From Prevotella sp. (GTDB lineage: Bacteria > Bacteroidota > Bacteroidia > Bacteroidales > Bacteroidaceae): a DNA stretch of 32,149 nt. Below are positions 7,367 through 15,420 of the stretch, one piece after another (position 1 is the first letter of the stretch; each line of letters begins with the position of its first letter). Below the pieces are notes generated by a model. The model was not told the DNA's origin and did no database searches. It saw nothing but the letters and a program-made list of their open reading frames with translations. The DNA lies in contig JALFCG010000084.1 in the NCBI GenBank assembly GCA_022771265.1, positions 1 through 32,149 of the forward strand, given 5' to 3'. Both the position numbers and the translations under genes were made by a program.

Positions 7367-10300
7367 ACATCAGCAAATGGGCACTCAAAAGGGGCGTTCT
7401 TATCAATGCGTTTGTCGCCGTTCTCATCATCGGAGGCTTATGGGCTTTCACCCAAATGCCTAAACTCGAAGACCCTGCCATAAGGGTGAAGCAGGCATTG
7501 GTGGTTGCCACATATCCTGGCGCCTCGGCACATCAGGTGGAACTGGAACTCACCGACCCAATAGAGAAGTCAATACGCCAGATGCCTACCATCGACCATA
7601 TTGAGTCGTCGTCGTATGCCGACATGACCATCATCACCGTGGAACTGCAACCTACCGTGAAGGATGACGAACTCGAACAGCAGTGGGACTTGCTGCGCCG
7701 CAAGGTGGAAAACATAAAACCATCACTGCCAAAAGGGTCACAGGTGATGACCGTGGCGGACGATTTCGGCGATGTTTATGGCATGTTCTATGCCCTGACC
7801 GGCGACGGACTCTCCGACCGCCAGCTCAGCGACTATGCTGAACTCATAAAGCGAGAAGTGCTCGCCATCGACGGTGTGACACGTGTGGATATTTACGGCA
7901 AACGACCAGAATGTATCAATATCAACCTGAAAGAAGAGAAGATGGCAAATCTCGGGGTCTTGCCAACAGAAGTGATACAGACGCTCAACGGACAGAACGC
8001 CACCTCGTATGCTGGATATTATGACAACGGGACAAGGAGAATACGTGTCACCGTGGATGACAAGTTCCGCTCGGTGGAAGACATTGCCGACATGCTCATC
8101 GCCGGACACGACGACGACCAGTTGCGCATACGCGACATTGCCGATGTGAGCAAGGGTTATGAAAAGGTGACACGCAACGCCATGCTCCGCGACGGAGAGA
8201 GGGCGCTGGGCATCAGCATAGCCTGTTCGAGCAGTCACGACATACTGAAAGTGGGCGACAAAGTGGAAGAGAAACTCGGACAGCTGGCAAAGAGAATGCC
8301 TGTGGGTGTAGAATATAATAAGGTGTTCTTCCAACCCGAACGAGTGAGCGACTCGCTCTACACCTTCCTGATCAACCTGCTCGAATCGGTGGTTATTGTC
8401 GTGGTGGTGCTTATCTTCTTCATGGGATTCAAGTCGGGAGTGATACTCGGCATGTCATTGGCGGTAATCGTCTTCGGCTCGTTTCTCGTGCTCAACGGTT
8501 TCGACGGCACGTTGCAGCGTGTGTCGTTAGGTGCGTTCATCCTTGCCATGGGTATGCTGGTAGATAATGCCATCGTAATCGTAGATGGCATACTCGTTGA
8601 TCTCCGCAGTGGCAAGCCACGCGCCGAGGCGCTCACCTCCATAGGCAGGAAGACCGCCATGCCGCTGCTTGGGGCCACGCTCATCGCCATTCTTGCCTTC
8701 ATGCCCATCTTTCTCAGTCCCGACACTTCTGGAGTATATGTGCGCGACCTTTTCATCGTCATAGCCGTGTCGCTGTTGCTCAGTTGGCTGCTTGCCCTGA
8801 CCCACGTGCCACTGATGGCAAACCGCCTGCTCCATCCCAAGGTGAGCGAAGGCGAGACATACAAGGGCAAGGCATACGACATGCTCGACAAGGTGATGGG
8901 TGTTTGCCTGCGCCACCGCCTTATGGTGGTCGGCGCGGCAGTAGTGCTGCTTGTGGGCAGTCTGTCGTGCTATCCGTTAATCCAACAGAGTTTTTTCCCC
9001 GACATGGAATACGACCAACTCTACATCGAATACAAACTGCCCGAAGGCTATAACAGCACACAAGTGGAGCACGACCTGGAACATATGCGAACGATGTTGA
9101 TGCAATGCAAGGACGTAACGCACGTCACAACCAGTATCGGCGGCACTCCCTCACGTTATAATCTCGTGCGCTCCATAGCCACACCGTCGTTGGCATACGG
9201 CGAACTGATAGTCGATTTCACATCGCCGGAGACACTCGTGGCACATCTCGACTCTATGCAACGGACACTAAACGACCGATTCCCCGATGCGTATATCAAA
9301 ATCAAGCGTTACAACCTGATGTACAAAAAATATCCTATAGAGATATGTTTCAACGGTCCCGACCCGCAGGTGCTGCACCAGCTCACCGACTCCGCCATGG
9401 CTATAGTCAGAAACAGCGACAAGGTGTGCCTGCCCACGTCAGACTGGGAGCCACGGGTGCCTGTGCTCACCGTTGACTATAACCAGTCGGCGGCACGCAC
9501 CAGCGGATTGTCTCGCGGCGATGTTTCCCTCTCGCTCATGTCCTATACCGACGGTATTCCTGTAGGCACGTTCTACGATGGCATTCACCCCGAGAACATC
9601 TATGTGAAATGCCATACCGACAAAGGGGAAGAAGTGGAGAACCTCGACCGCGTGAATGTCTTCGGCATGATGCCCAACGTGGGCAATGTCTTCAACCGCA
9701 GCACTGTACAGAAACTCATGAGCGGACGTCTCGACAAGGATGACGTCATACGTCAGGTGACCAGTACCACACCCTTGTCGCAGGTGTCAAAGGGGATAGA
9801 CATCCGTTGGGAAGAACCCGTTGTGGTGCGCTACAATGGGCAGCGCCAGCAAAGGCTCCAGTGCTCGCCAGCCCCGGGTGTATCGACAGAGTCGGCACGC
9901 CAGTCGATAGCCAAAGCCATAGAGTCGATAGCCCTTCCAGAGGGATATTCACTCTCGTGGGAGGGTGAATATAAGGCAAGCGCCCAATCCAAACAATATC
10001 TCTTCAAGGGCTTCCCGCTGTCTGTGGTGATGATGCTGCTCATACTCATCATGCTGTTCAACGATTTCCGGCGTCCCGCCATCATCTTCGCTTGCATACC
10101 GTTAGTTGTGGTGGGTGTTTTCCCGTCGGTGCTCCTTTCGGGAAAGGATTTCGGATTTGTAGCCATCGTGGGCATACTCGGACTCATCGGCATGATGATC
10201 AAGAACGGTATCGTGCTCATCGATGAAATATCGCTACAGACATCACAAGGCAAACCGCTCGACAGGGCACTCATCGACAGTAGCAAGTCGCGCCTGCTTC

Positions 10301-10467
10301 CTGTGATGATGGCATCGCTCACCACCATCCTCGGTATGATACCTCTCATCTCCGACTCTCTCTTCGGGTCGCTTGCCGTCACCATCATGGGTGGATTGGC
10401 TGCAGGCACTGTCATCATTCTCATCTTCATACCAGTGCTATATTCGCTGATGTACAAAAGGAAATAA
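7363..10467 (+). CDS. RND-family efflux transporter permease (AcrB/MexB-like)
   Basis: A 1034-residue inner-membrane pump of normal RND length. It has an N-terminal membrane helix (about residues 10-30), a large periplasmic loop, and helices 2-6 containing the signature GMLVDNAIVIVDG (396-408) with the proton-relay Asp401. A second periplasmic loop is followed by the last helices with GIVLIDE near the C terminus. Family members use the proton motive force to expel drugs, bile salts or solvents through a TolC channel. Asp401 is followed by Asn rather than the second Asp seen in AcrB, which is common in Bacteroidota pumps. It lies between its adaptor (4-bp overlap) and TolC gene (3-bp gap). Control is probably by the divergent AraC regulator. 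Confidence 0.95.
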   Translation: MNISKWALKRGVLINAFVAVLIIGGLWAFTQMPKLEDPAIRVKQALVVATYPGASAHQVELELTDPIEKSIRQMPTIDHIESSSYADMTIITVELQPTVKDDELEQQWDLLRRKVENIKPSLPKGSQVMTVADDFGDVYGMFYALTGDGLSDRQLSDYAELIKREVLAIDGVTRVDIYGKRPECININLKEEKMANLGVLPTEVIQTLNGQNATSYAGYYDNGTRRIRVTVDDKFRSVEDIADMLIAGHDDDQLRIRDIADVSKGYEKVTRNAMLRDGERALGISIACSSSHDILKVGDKVEEKLGQLAKRMPVGVEYNKVFFQPERVSDSLYTFLINLLESVVIVVVVLIFFMGFKSGVILGMSLAVIVFGSFLVLNGFDGTLQRVSLGAFILAMGMLVDNAIVIVDGILVDLRSGKPRAEALTSIGRKTAMPLLGATLIAILAFMPIFLSPDTSGVYVRDLFIVIAVSLLLSWLLALTHVPLMANRLLHPKVSEGETYKGKAYDMLDKVMGVCLRHRLMVVGAAVVLLVGSLSCYPLIQQSFFPDMEYDQLYIEYKLPEGYNSTQVEHDLEHMRTMLMQCKDVTHVTTSIGGTPSRYNLVRSIATPSLAYGELIVDFTSPETLVAHLDSMQRTLNDRFPDAYIKIKRYNLMYKKYPIEICFNGPDPQVLHQLTDSAMAIVRNSDKVCLPTSDWEPRVPVLTVDYNQSAARTSGLSRGDVSLSLMSYTDGIPVGTFYDGIHPENIYVKCHTDKGEEVENLDRVNVFGMMPNVGNVFNRSTVQKLMSGRLDKDDVIRQVTSTTPLSQVSKGIDIRWEEPVVVRYNGQRQQRLQCSPAPGVSTESARQSIAKAIESIALPEGYSLSWEGEYKASAQSKQYLFKGFPLSVVMMLLILIMLFNDFRRPAIIFACIPLVVVGVFPSVLLSGKDFGFVAIVGILGLIGMMIKNGIVLIDEISLQTSQGKPLDRALIDSSKSRLLPVMMASLTTILGMIPLISDSLFGSLAVTIMGGLAAGTVIILIFIPVLYSLMYKRK

Positions 10468-10470
10468 AAC

Positions 10471-11916
10471 ATGAAAAGACTGATATACATAATGATTGGC
10501 ATAGGCATGCAACTCAATGCCACAGCCCAAGACTCACTGACCATCGACCAATGCAGGGCAATGGCAGTGGAGCATAACCGCCAACTGCAACAAGCCCGTG
10601 AGCAGAGGGAAAAATCGGGCTACGACGTGATGGCAATGAAAGCAAATTACCTGCCCAAGCTTGACTTTCAAGCCTTCAATCTCCTCAACACCACATCGGG
10701 CAGTATCGGGATGCCTTCCGCCCCTCTTCCCATTTATTCATACAACTCGCAGATGGGGCAGTTCCTGCCTTCTGTGCTTACCGATGCCTCCGGCAATGTG
10801 ACTGGGCTGTCGCAATATGCGGAATTTCCGGCAATGACCGTGAAGTATAAGATGCCCAACCTTTTCAATGCCTCGCTCTCGCTTGTGCAACCCATATATA
10901 TGGGCGGGAAGATTGACGCAGGATATACTATGACGAAAATAGGACAACGCATCTCCGACGAGAATATACGTATGACGGAGAGCGAGGTGATTGTCAGAGT
11001 AGAGGAGGCATACGCTCTTGCAGTGAAGGCAAGCGAGATGGTCGATGTGGCAAAGTCATACCGGCATCTTCTTCAGGAACTGCTGAAAACGGTGGAGTCG
11101 GCAGTGCGCCATGGAATGCGCACCAGAAACGACCTGATGAAGGTGCAGGTGAAACTCAACCAGGCCCAACTGTCTGTCACTCGTGCCGATAATGCCTACG
11201 ACCTTGCCCGCATGAATCTGTGTCAGGTCATTGGTATGCCCTTGTCGTCGCCTCTGCTCATTGCCCGTCCCGACATCACTTCAGCCTTGGTGGAGGAAGT
11301 CATGTCTGCCTCCGACGACAGTCTTCAGGTGCTCTCCCGACCAGAGTATGCCATCCTCAACGAGAAGGCAGAACTTGCCCGTCAGCAGCTGCGCCTCACC
11401 CGATCCGACTATCTCCCCCACCTGGCGGCATTTGCCTCGGGCGGATACACCAATGGCGGCAAGGTGACGATCGATGCCACCAGTTCGCTTGCCGGTACCC
11501 AGCGTATGTATGACCAAACACTCATCGACCAGTTCTCAGGTTGTGTCGGTGTCACGTTCTCCATGCCCATCTTCCATTTCGGCGAGCGCAGGGGCAAGAT
11601 ACGTTCTGCCAAGTCGTCTGTACGTATGGCGGAAATAGAACTGGCAGACAAACGTGAGAAAATGACACTCGAACTCGCCCAAGCCCGAAATACGCTTCGC
11701 GAACAACTCACTGCACTCGAAATAGCCCGACTTTCGGTGGAACAAGCCACCGAGAATCTCCGTCTCTCGCGCAGCTCTTACGATTCGGGCATGGAGACAC
11801 TCAGCGACCATTTAGAGGCGCAGTCGTTATGGCAGTCGGCACTTGCCGACGAAATAGATGCCCGCACTCAATTGATTGTCGCCCTTGGTAAATGGCGCAA
11901 GGCTGCAGGGAGATAA
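10471..11916 (+). CDS. TolC-family outer-membrane efflux protein
   Basis: A 481-residue outer-membrane channel that completes the tripartite pump. A signal peptide ends at NATAQ (about residue 20). Two outer membrane efflux protein repeats follow; each begins with a helix-rich segment (SLTIDQCRAMAVEHNRQLQ near the start; EYAILNEKAELARQQLRL in the second), and the second contains a typical CVGVTFSMPIFHFGERRGK strand. The gene starts three bases after the pump stop, so the operon is adaptor-pump-channel. There is no cysteine at the mature N terminus, so it is not lipidated. No convincing terminator follows directly. Confidence 0.92.
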   Translation: MKRLIYIMIGIGMQLNATAQDSLTIDQCRAMAVEHNRQLQQAREQREKSGYDVMAMKANYLPKLDFQAFNLLNTTSGSIGMPSAPLPIYSYNSQMGQFLPSVLTDASGNVTGLSQYAEFPAMTVKYKMPNLFNASLSLVQPIYMGGKIDAGYTMTKIGQRISDENIRMTESEVIVRVEEAYALAVKASEMVDVAKSYRHLLQELLKTVESAVRHGMRTRNDLMKVQVKLNQAQLSVTRADNAYDLARMNLCQVIGMPLSSPLLIARPDITSALVEEVMSASDDSLQVLSRPEYAILNEKAELARQQLRLTRSDYLPHLAAFASGGYTNGGKVTIDATSSLAGTQRMYDQTLIDQFSGCVGVTFSMPIFHFGERRGKIRSAKSSVRMAEIELADKREKMTLELAQARNTLREQLTALEIARLSVEQATENLRLSRSSYDSGMETLSDHLEAQSLWQSALADEIDARTQLIVALGKWRKAAGR

Positions 11917-11928
11917 TCCTTGCCGCCT

Positions 11929-11954
11929 CAGCTGTCGGCAGAAGCTGACAAGAT
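11929..11954 (+). repeat. 26-bp copy of an esterase coding segment
   Basis: The 26 bases starting CAGCTGTCGGCAGAAGC match bases 3130-3155 inside the esterase gene at 25 of 26 positions. The same reading frame also preserves LP and QLSAEADK before and within the match. This suggests a leftover of a second esterase-like gene or a small duplicated fragment. Confidence 0.55.
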
Positions 11955-12071
11955 CGCTGTGTGCTTACGAGTGAAGGGTGGTGAAGGGTTTTCGCAAATA
12001 TTCTTCTGCATAACAGTTGTAGACATGAGGCAACTGTATATGCAGATGTGAGTTATCAGTCAGACGCTTTG

Positions 12072-12155
12072 GATGTTCATCCGAAGACTTTTGATGTGCG
12101 TCCGAAGCCTTCTGACGAACATCAGAAGCCTTTTGACGAGAACCACAAAGTTATC
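12072..12155 (+). repeat. Tandem array, 21-bp period (first type)
   Basis: Units start at 12072 (GATGTTCATCCGAAGACTT), 12093 (GATGTGCGTCCGAAGCCTT), 12114 (GACGAACATCAGAAGCCTT) and, degenerate, 12135. A further weak unit may precede them (12051-12071). In one frame the units read as heptapeptides DVHPKTF, DVRPKPS, DEHQKPF and DENHKVI followed by a stop, but no ATG opens that frame. Confidence 0.6.
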
Positions 12156-12366
12156 TAATTGTTCTGAAAGCGTTTGAAAGCGATTGATTCCGTAAGAATA
12201 CGTGCTCGACTATATCATTTAGCCTCCCGTCCAGTCGCCGCCAAGGATTCTGCCATGGCGTACAATAACAGGGTGTCGTGATATGGTGTGACAAACAGTC
12301 GTAAAACTATTATGACAACGATAATAATTATTGTTTGTAAGGCATCGTGTTTATGTTGAGACTGGT

Positions 12367-12465
12367 GCTGGCGTTATATTCCACACTGCGGAACGTATAT
12401 TCCGCATTGCAGAACTTACGTTCGCCAATGGGGAACGTACATTCGCCAATGCGGAATATAAATAA
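12367..12465 (+). repeat. Tandem array, 21-bp period (second type), hairpin-forming
   Basis: Units of exactly 21 bp start at 12367, 12388, 12409, 12430 and (partial) 12451, alternating a GCGGAACGTA-like half with an ATTCCGCATT- or TTCGCCAAT-like half. The halves are complementary: GCGGAA (12388-12393) pairs with TTCCGC (12400-12405). In one frame the array reads as heptapeptides YSTLRNV, YSALQNL, RSPMGNV and HSPMRNI. Confidence 0.65.
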
Positions 12466-12509
12466 GCAAGGGCTTAATAAAACATTTATAATGGGGGAAG
12501 TGATGTATT

Positions 12510-12545
12510 ATGAAAGGAGTGGGCAGAAGAACCCACTCCTTTCAT
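12510..12545 (-). terminator. Strong hairpin terminator after the GH26 gene
   Basis: A perfect 14-bp inverted repeat, ATGAAAGGAGTGGG (12510-12523) and CCCACTCCTTTCAT (12532-12545), encloses an 8-base loop. It lies 20 bases past the stop of the minus-strand GH26 gene. There is no long T run, which is common in Bacteroidota. It could also stop plus-strand transcripts from the RND side. Confidence 0.7.
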
Positions 12546-12564
12546 CATTATAAGATAAGAAACG

Positions 12565-13725
12565 TCAGTTTGCTTTCAAGTATAACCCGTTTATGTCCTT
12601 GAGAAAGAGGGTGCGCTTGTCGTTATAGAAACGAATGAAGTCGCTCACGGTCTTCTGTCCGGGATAAGGCATGTAGAAATGGCCGGGCTTGTCGTGGGCA
12701 TTGCGCCAGAGGAGGACGTAGGCGATGGGATACTTGTTGAGCACAGGCATGAGCACCTCTGTCCACCAGTTCTCCATTCCAAGACTCTCCATACCTGTCT
12801 CACTCAACACTGGCACGACATTGTGCTGCTTGGCAATCTCGCAGATTGTCTTAAGACCAAGGTCGAGACCGTTGCGGTAGTTGTTGATGGCTGTGGTGTC
12901 CTCGGGATTGTTGGTGCAATATGTGTCGAAGCCTATCACATCCACCATCTCGTCGCCAGGCCAGCGCTCAAGATATTTGTCGGCATCACCGCCGAACTCT
13001 GTTCCAGGAGAATAGGCATAGAGCACATTGGCGACTCCTTTCTCTTTCAGTCGGTCTTCAGTGAGTTTCCACAGAGCCTTATACTGCTCGGTGGTACAGA
13101 GATTCTGTCCCCACCAGAACCAGCTACCAGTGTGCTCATGCCATGGACGGAAGAGTACGGGAACCTTCACTCCATAAGGAGTCTCAAGCGAGTTAAGGAA
13201 CTCGGCGAGAGTATCGAGCCATCCGAGAAACTTCTCGTGGCACTCGCCACCTTCAAGCACAGAGGCTACGGTCTGTTTCTCCTGGTCGGTGAGCGAGTCG
13301 GGCTTCACCCAAGCCGAACCACCGGTGAGAGGATTGTCGAGATGCCAGCTTAGCGTTACCATTCCTCCGCGGTCGTATTGGCGTATTATCTCCTCACGCA
13401 TTCTGTCGAATGGCACTCCGTCGAGGTTTACGGAGTCGCCCATTTCGAGATGTCCAAGGTCGAAGCCGACTATAGCGGGGAAGTCGTCGCAAACGCTCTT
13501 AACGTCAGAGCGGCAACTGTCGCCCACCCACCCTATTCCATATACGGTAGCATCCTGATGACCGACGAGATAGCCCTTTTCCGCCGAAGCCTTAAGGTTT
13601 GCGAGCAGGTTTTCGGTGCGTTGTGTACGTCCCGATTCAGCCAACGGGTCGTCAGCCTTTTTCTTGTCGCATGAAGCAGTCAGCATTACAGTTGCGACCA
13701 TAAAAAGAATAATGTTTTTTTTCAT
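12565..13725 (-). CDS. GH26 endo-beta-mannanase, lipoprotein
   Basis: A 386-residue glycoside hydrolase family 26 enzyme that cleaves beta-1,4-mannosidic bonds in mannan or gluco/galactomannan, probably yielding mannobiose as in the Bacteroides fragilis pathway. The lipoprotein signal ends at Cys19 (VMLTASC), so it is anchored to a membrane and is likely surface exposed. Family motifs are GHQDA (56-60), FRPWHEHTGSWFWWG (193-207) with acid/base Glu198, and VLSETG (307-312) with nucleophile Glu310. The gene starts one base after the stop of a second, truncated GH26 gene, in the same orientation, and ends at a hairpin terminator. Transcription probably comes from the old SusC promoter at 14941. 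Confidence 0.92.
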   Translation of the reverse strand: MKKNIILFMVATVMLTASCDKKKADDPLAESGRTQRTENLLANLKASAEKGYLVGHQDATVYGIGWVGDSCRSDVKSVCDDFPAIVGFDLGHLEMGDSVNLDGVPFDRMREEIIRQYDRGGMVTLSWHLDNPLTGGSAWVKPDSLTDQEKQTVASVLEGGECHEKFLGWLDTLAEFLNSLETPYGVKVPVLFRPWHEHTGSWFWWGQNLCTTEQYKALWKLTEDRLKEKGVANVLYAYSPGTEFGGDADKYLERWPGDEMVDVIGFDTYCTNNPEDTTAINNYRNGLDLGLKTICEIAKQHNVVPVLSETGMESLGMENWWTEVLMPVLNKYPIAYVLLWRNAHDKPGHFYMPYPGQKTVSDFIRFYNDKRTLFLKDINGLYLKAN

Positions 13726-13726
13726 A

Positions 13727-13966
13727 TTAGAACTTCACTTTGTCGCGTGTTATAACGAATTGGCTGCCCATTGCTGCCTTCCACCAAGCCTCGTCGGCAT
13801 GTTTGTTTACAGCTTCGCTTCCGTCATACCAAGGCATGAACCACGACCACTTGGCACCTGACTCCCACTGCTCGGAGATGTTTGCAACGCGCGAATTGGT
13901 GTATTCGCTCCATCCGCACTCAGAGAGGGTGACAATCTTGTTGCTGTACTTGTTGGAAAGCAGTCT
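13727..13966 (-). pseudogene. Second GH26 mannanase, C-terminal remnant
   Basis: In this frame the minus strand reads LLSNKYSNKIVTLSECGWSE, then an AKWSWFMPWYD segment and HADEAWWKAAMGSQFVITRD before the stop at 13727. This is the C-terminal end of a GH26 enzyme, with the nucleophile Glu preserved in LSECG but the acid/base half missing. There is no start codon of its own; its left border is fused to SusC sequence around 13956-13967. It differs from the intact GH26 next door, so the ancestral locus had two mannanases in tandem. Not functional. Confidence 0.75.
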
Positions 13967-14117
13967 GGAAGATGGCATCCTGCCAGTTTGTTCCTTTTCC
14001 AAGCAGTGAGACATCGCTGTAGTATGGGTCTTCTTTGATGCCGCCGAAGCCTGAAGCCACGAAGTCGTTGTAGTAGTCGCCAAACTCGCGGAGGTTCATC
14101 ATGTCGAGGCGTTGGGT
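13962..14117 (-). pseudogene. SusC-type receptor, internal remnant
   Basis: The minus strand reads RLDMMNLREFGDYYNDF, then LLGKGTNWQDAIFQTAF. This is a recognisable stretch from the start of the barrel of SusC/RagA TonB-dependent receptors. It is out of frame with the upstream SusC piece (junction around 14109-14119), and its downstream end is fused to a GH26 fragment (around 13956-13967). Confidence 0.75.
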
Positions 14118-14830
14118 CTGTCAGCCGGGTTGATGGTTGACAAAGGAGAAACGGTTGATGTCGGACCGTTGTCGAGGGCATCGCCGAATCCAAGGCTTGA
14201 ACCGCTTGTGTTTCCCGTCTGTACTATCACACCGTCGATAACGTAGAGTGGCTCGGCGTTGGAGTTGATGGTTGCAGTACCACGCACACGAATTAAAGAA
14301 GCTGTACCCGGAGCACCGGAAGTGCTAACTGCCGTGACACCGGCTGCACGACCCTGAAGCGACTGGTCGAGTGAGGTGATGATAGAGCCTTTCATGGCTT
14401 TCTCCCCAAGGTTGACCGACGAGCCAGAGATGTCGCTCTTCTTCATCGTACCGTAACCAACGACAACCACTTCGTCAAGAAGTTTCTTGTCTTCTTCAAG
14501 GGTGATGGAAAGAGTTGTCTGGTTGCCGACTTCTATTTCCTTAGTTACGTAACCGATATATGACACTACGAGAGTGGCTCCCGGCTGTACGTTAAGTGTA
14601 AAGTTTCCGTCAAAATCGGTGGCAACGCCCGTTGAGGTTCCCTTGACCTTGACACTCGCACCAATGATTGGTCCCATGGCATCGGAGACGACACCTGAGA
14701 CTTTCTTCGTTTGCTGTACGGCTGGAGGCGTTTGTGCATCCCGTACCGCAAAAGCCTGCGAAGGATTGCCCAACAATAGTATCGAGCATAACCCTACAAG
14801 CAAGATTTGTTTTCTTGTTTTACTGTTCAT
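14118..14830 (-). pseudogene. SusC/RagA TonB-linked receptor, N-terminal remnant
   Basis: About 237 residues of the beginning of a SusC-type outer-membrane glycan importer. It has a signal peptide (MNSKTRKQ...AFA), a carboxypeptidase-regulatory-like domain (about 44-118, KVSGVVSDAMGPIIGASVKV), the linker LDEVVVVGYG and the plug with GRAAGVTAVSTSGAPG and PLYVIDGV. It breaks after STINPAD (about 14120) and stops at once in RPNAST. An intact protein would be about 1000 residues and be followed by SusD; both are gone. The start ATG at 14830 and the promoter upstream are preserved, so the locus is probably still transcribed. Confidence 0.85.
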
Positions 14831-14933
14831 ACGTTATTTGACTTTAATGTATTTTACTTTAATAAAAGTTTGTTTCAGTTCCGTTGGCACTACTCTTTGT
14901 TTCGCATTTATAGATAACATAAGTTTTCGGTTG

Positions 14934-14941
14934 CAAAGGTA
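14934..14941 (-). promoter_or_regulatory. -7 box of the SusC-remnant/GH26 transcript
   Basis: On the minus strand the sequence is TACCTTTG, a TAnnTTTG match about 104 bases before the SusC ATG. A weak TTG (minus strand 14961-14959) lies 17 bases upstream. Confidence 0.55.
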
Positions 14942-14962
14942 GCAATTATTTCATAAAGCAAT

Positions 14963-15001
14963 TGTGCTTATTTTGATAAAAGATGATACTATTTTGCAAA
15001 T
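14963..15001 (-). promoter_or_regulatory. Paired 18-bp activator sites, minus orientation
   Basis: Reading the minus strand, ATTTGCAAAATAGTATCA (15001-14984) is the distal site and TTTATCAAAATAAGCACA (14980-14963) a weaker proximal one, 21 bp apart. The gaps from site end to the -7 box are 42 and 21 bases. The distal site matches the plus-side site at 15209-15226 at 15 of 18 positions. Confidence 0.6.
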
Positions 15002-15187
15002 ATTACGAAAAACAACAAGAAAGTGATTGTTTTACTATTTTTAAGTGTATTATTTACAATATTATTGATATAACGCAAGAATTTCTTAAAACACTCTCAA
15101 AAAAACGACTGCCTTTATATATATAATATAAGGTGTAGGCTTGCATAATAGTATAAAAAACATTAATTAATAGTCATATTTTTACTT

Positions 15188-15226
15188 TTTGGCAACATAG
15201 TGTAATTTTTTGGCAAAAAAGTATCA
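15188..15226 (+). promoter_or_regulatory. Paired 18-bp activator sites, plus orientation
   Basis: TTTGGCAACATAGTGTAA (15188-15205) and TTTGGCAAAAAAGTATCA (15209-15226) are direct repeats 21 bp apart that match at 14 of 18 positions. The gaps to the -7 box are 42 and 21 bases, the same as on the other side of the spacer. The likely binder is the AraC-family regulator encoded at the end of this operon. Confidence 0.65.
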
Positions 15227-15255
15227 TTGTTTTCATAGAAAATGTACTAACTTTG
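15227..15255 (+). promoter_or_regulatory. Promoter of the mannan utilisation operon
   Basis: TTG at 15227-15229 (-33) directly abuts the proximal activator site, and TAACTTTG at 15248-15255 is a clean -7 box, 18 bases apart. The ATG of the first gene is at 15421, so the leader is about 160 bases. Confidence 0.65.
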
Positions 15256-15371
15256 CAGCATCAAACGAGAAATCGTTTTAATAACGAAATATTTGATTAG
15301 GTTTATAGTTAGTAGTTAGGTTAGAGGGAATGGGAGCTAAAGGCGTTTGGCTCCTCCTCTTCTTAATCTAA

Positions 15372-15400
15372 AACTTGAGACTTGTAAAAACTTGAAACTT
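15372..15400 (+). repeat. Start-proximal ACTTG repeat (esterase leader)
   Basis: ACTTGAGACTTG is followed by a short A run and ACTTGAAACTT, ending 20 bases before the esterase ATG. It belongs to the same general class as the ACTTGTCAACT elements in front of three other genes here. Confidence 0.45.
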
Positions 15401-15420
15401 AAAATACAGAATAACGCATT

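Larger units (their letters stand above)
11917..12564. other. Gene-poor spacer with repeats between RND operon and mannanase
   Basis: About 650 bases without a credible gene. In order it contains a 26-bp word copied from the esterase coding region (11929-11954), a first array with a 21-bp period (12072-12155), plain sequence, an AT-rich near-palindrome around 12318-12334 (ACGATAATAATTATTGT), a second array with a 21-bp period (12367-12465) and a hairpin terminator (12510-12545). One open frame starting at 12353 runs through the second array and into the terminator and is judged not to be a gene. Confidence 0.65.
14831..15420. other. Divergent regulatory spacer of the mannan locus
   Basis: About 590 AT-rich bases with no gene. 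Moving right it holds the minus-strand -7 box (14934-14941), two minus-oriented 18-bp sites (14963-14980 and 14984-15001), an AT-rich middle, two plus-oriented sites (15188-15205 and 15209-15226), the plus-strand promoter (15227-15255) and a leader of about 160 bases. The leader contains a possible GGGAGC/GGCTCC hairpin (about 15330-15354) and an ACTTG-type repeat just before the esterase start. Confidence 0.65.

Noticed and set aside
12072..12465. Possible CRISPR array
   Set aside because: The units are contiguous with no unique spacers, the period is 21 bp and there are no cas genes.
12347..12553. Open frame encoding heptapeptide repeats
   Set aside because: It is produced by the 21-bp array and runs straight through the strong terminator hairpin, so it is very unlikely to be a gene.
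13727..14083. 118-residue minus-strand protein taken as a whole
   Set aside because: Only its C-terminal 80 or so residues resemble GH26; its N-terminal part is SusC sequence read in the wrong frame.
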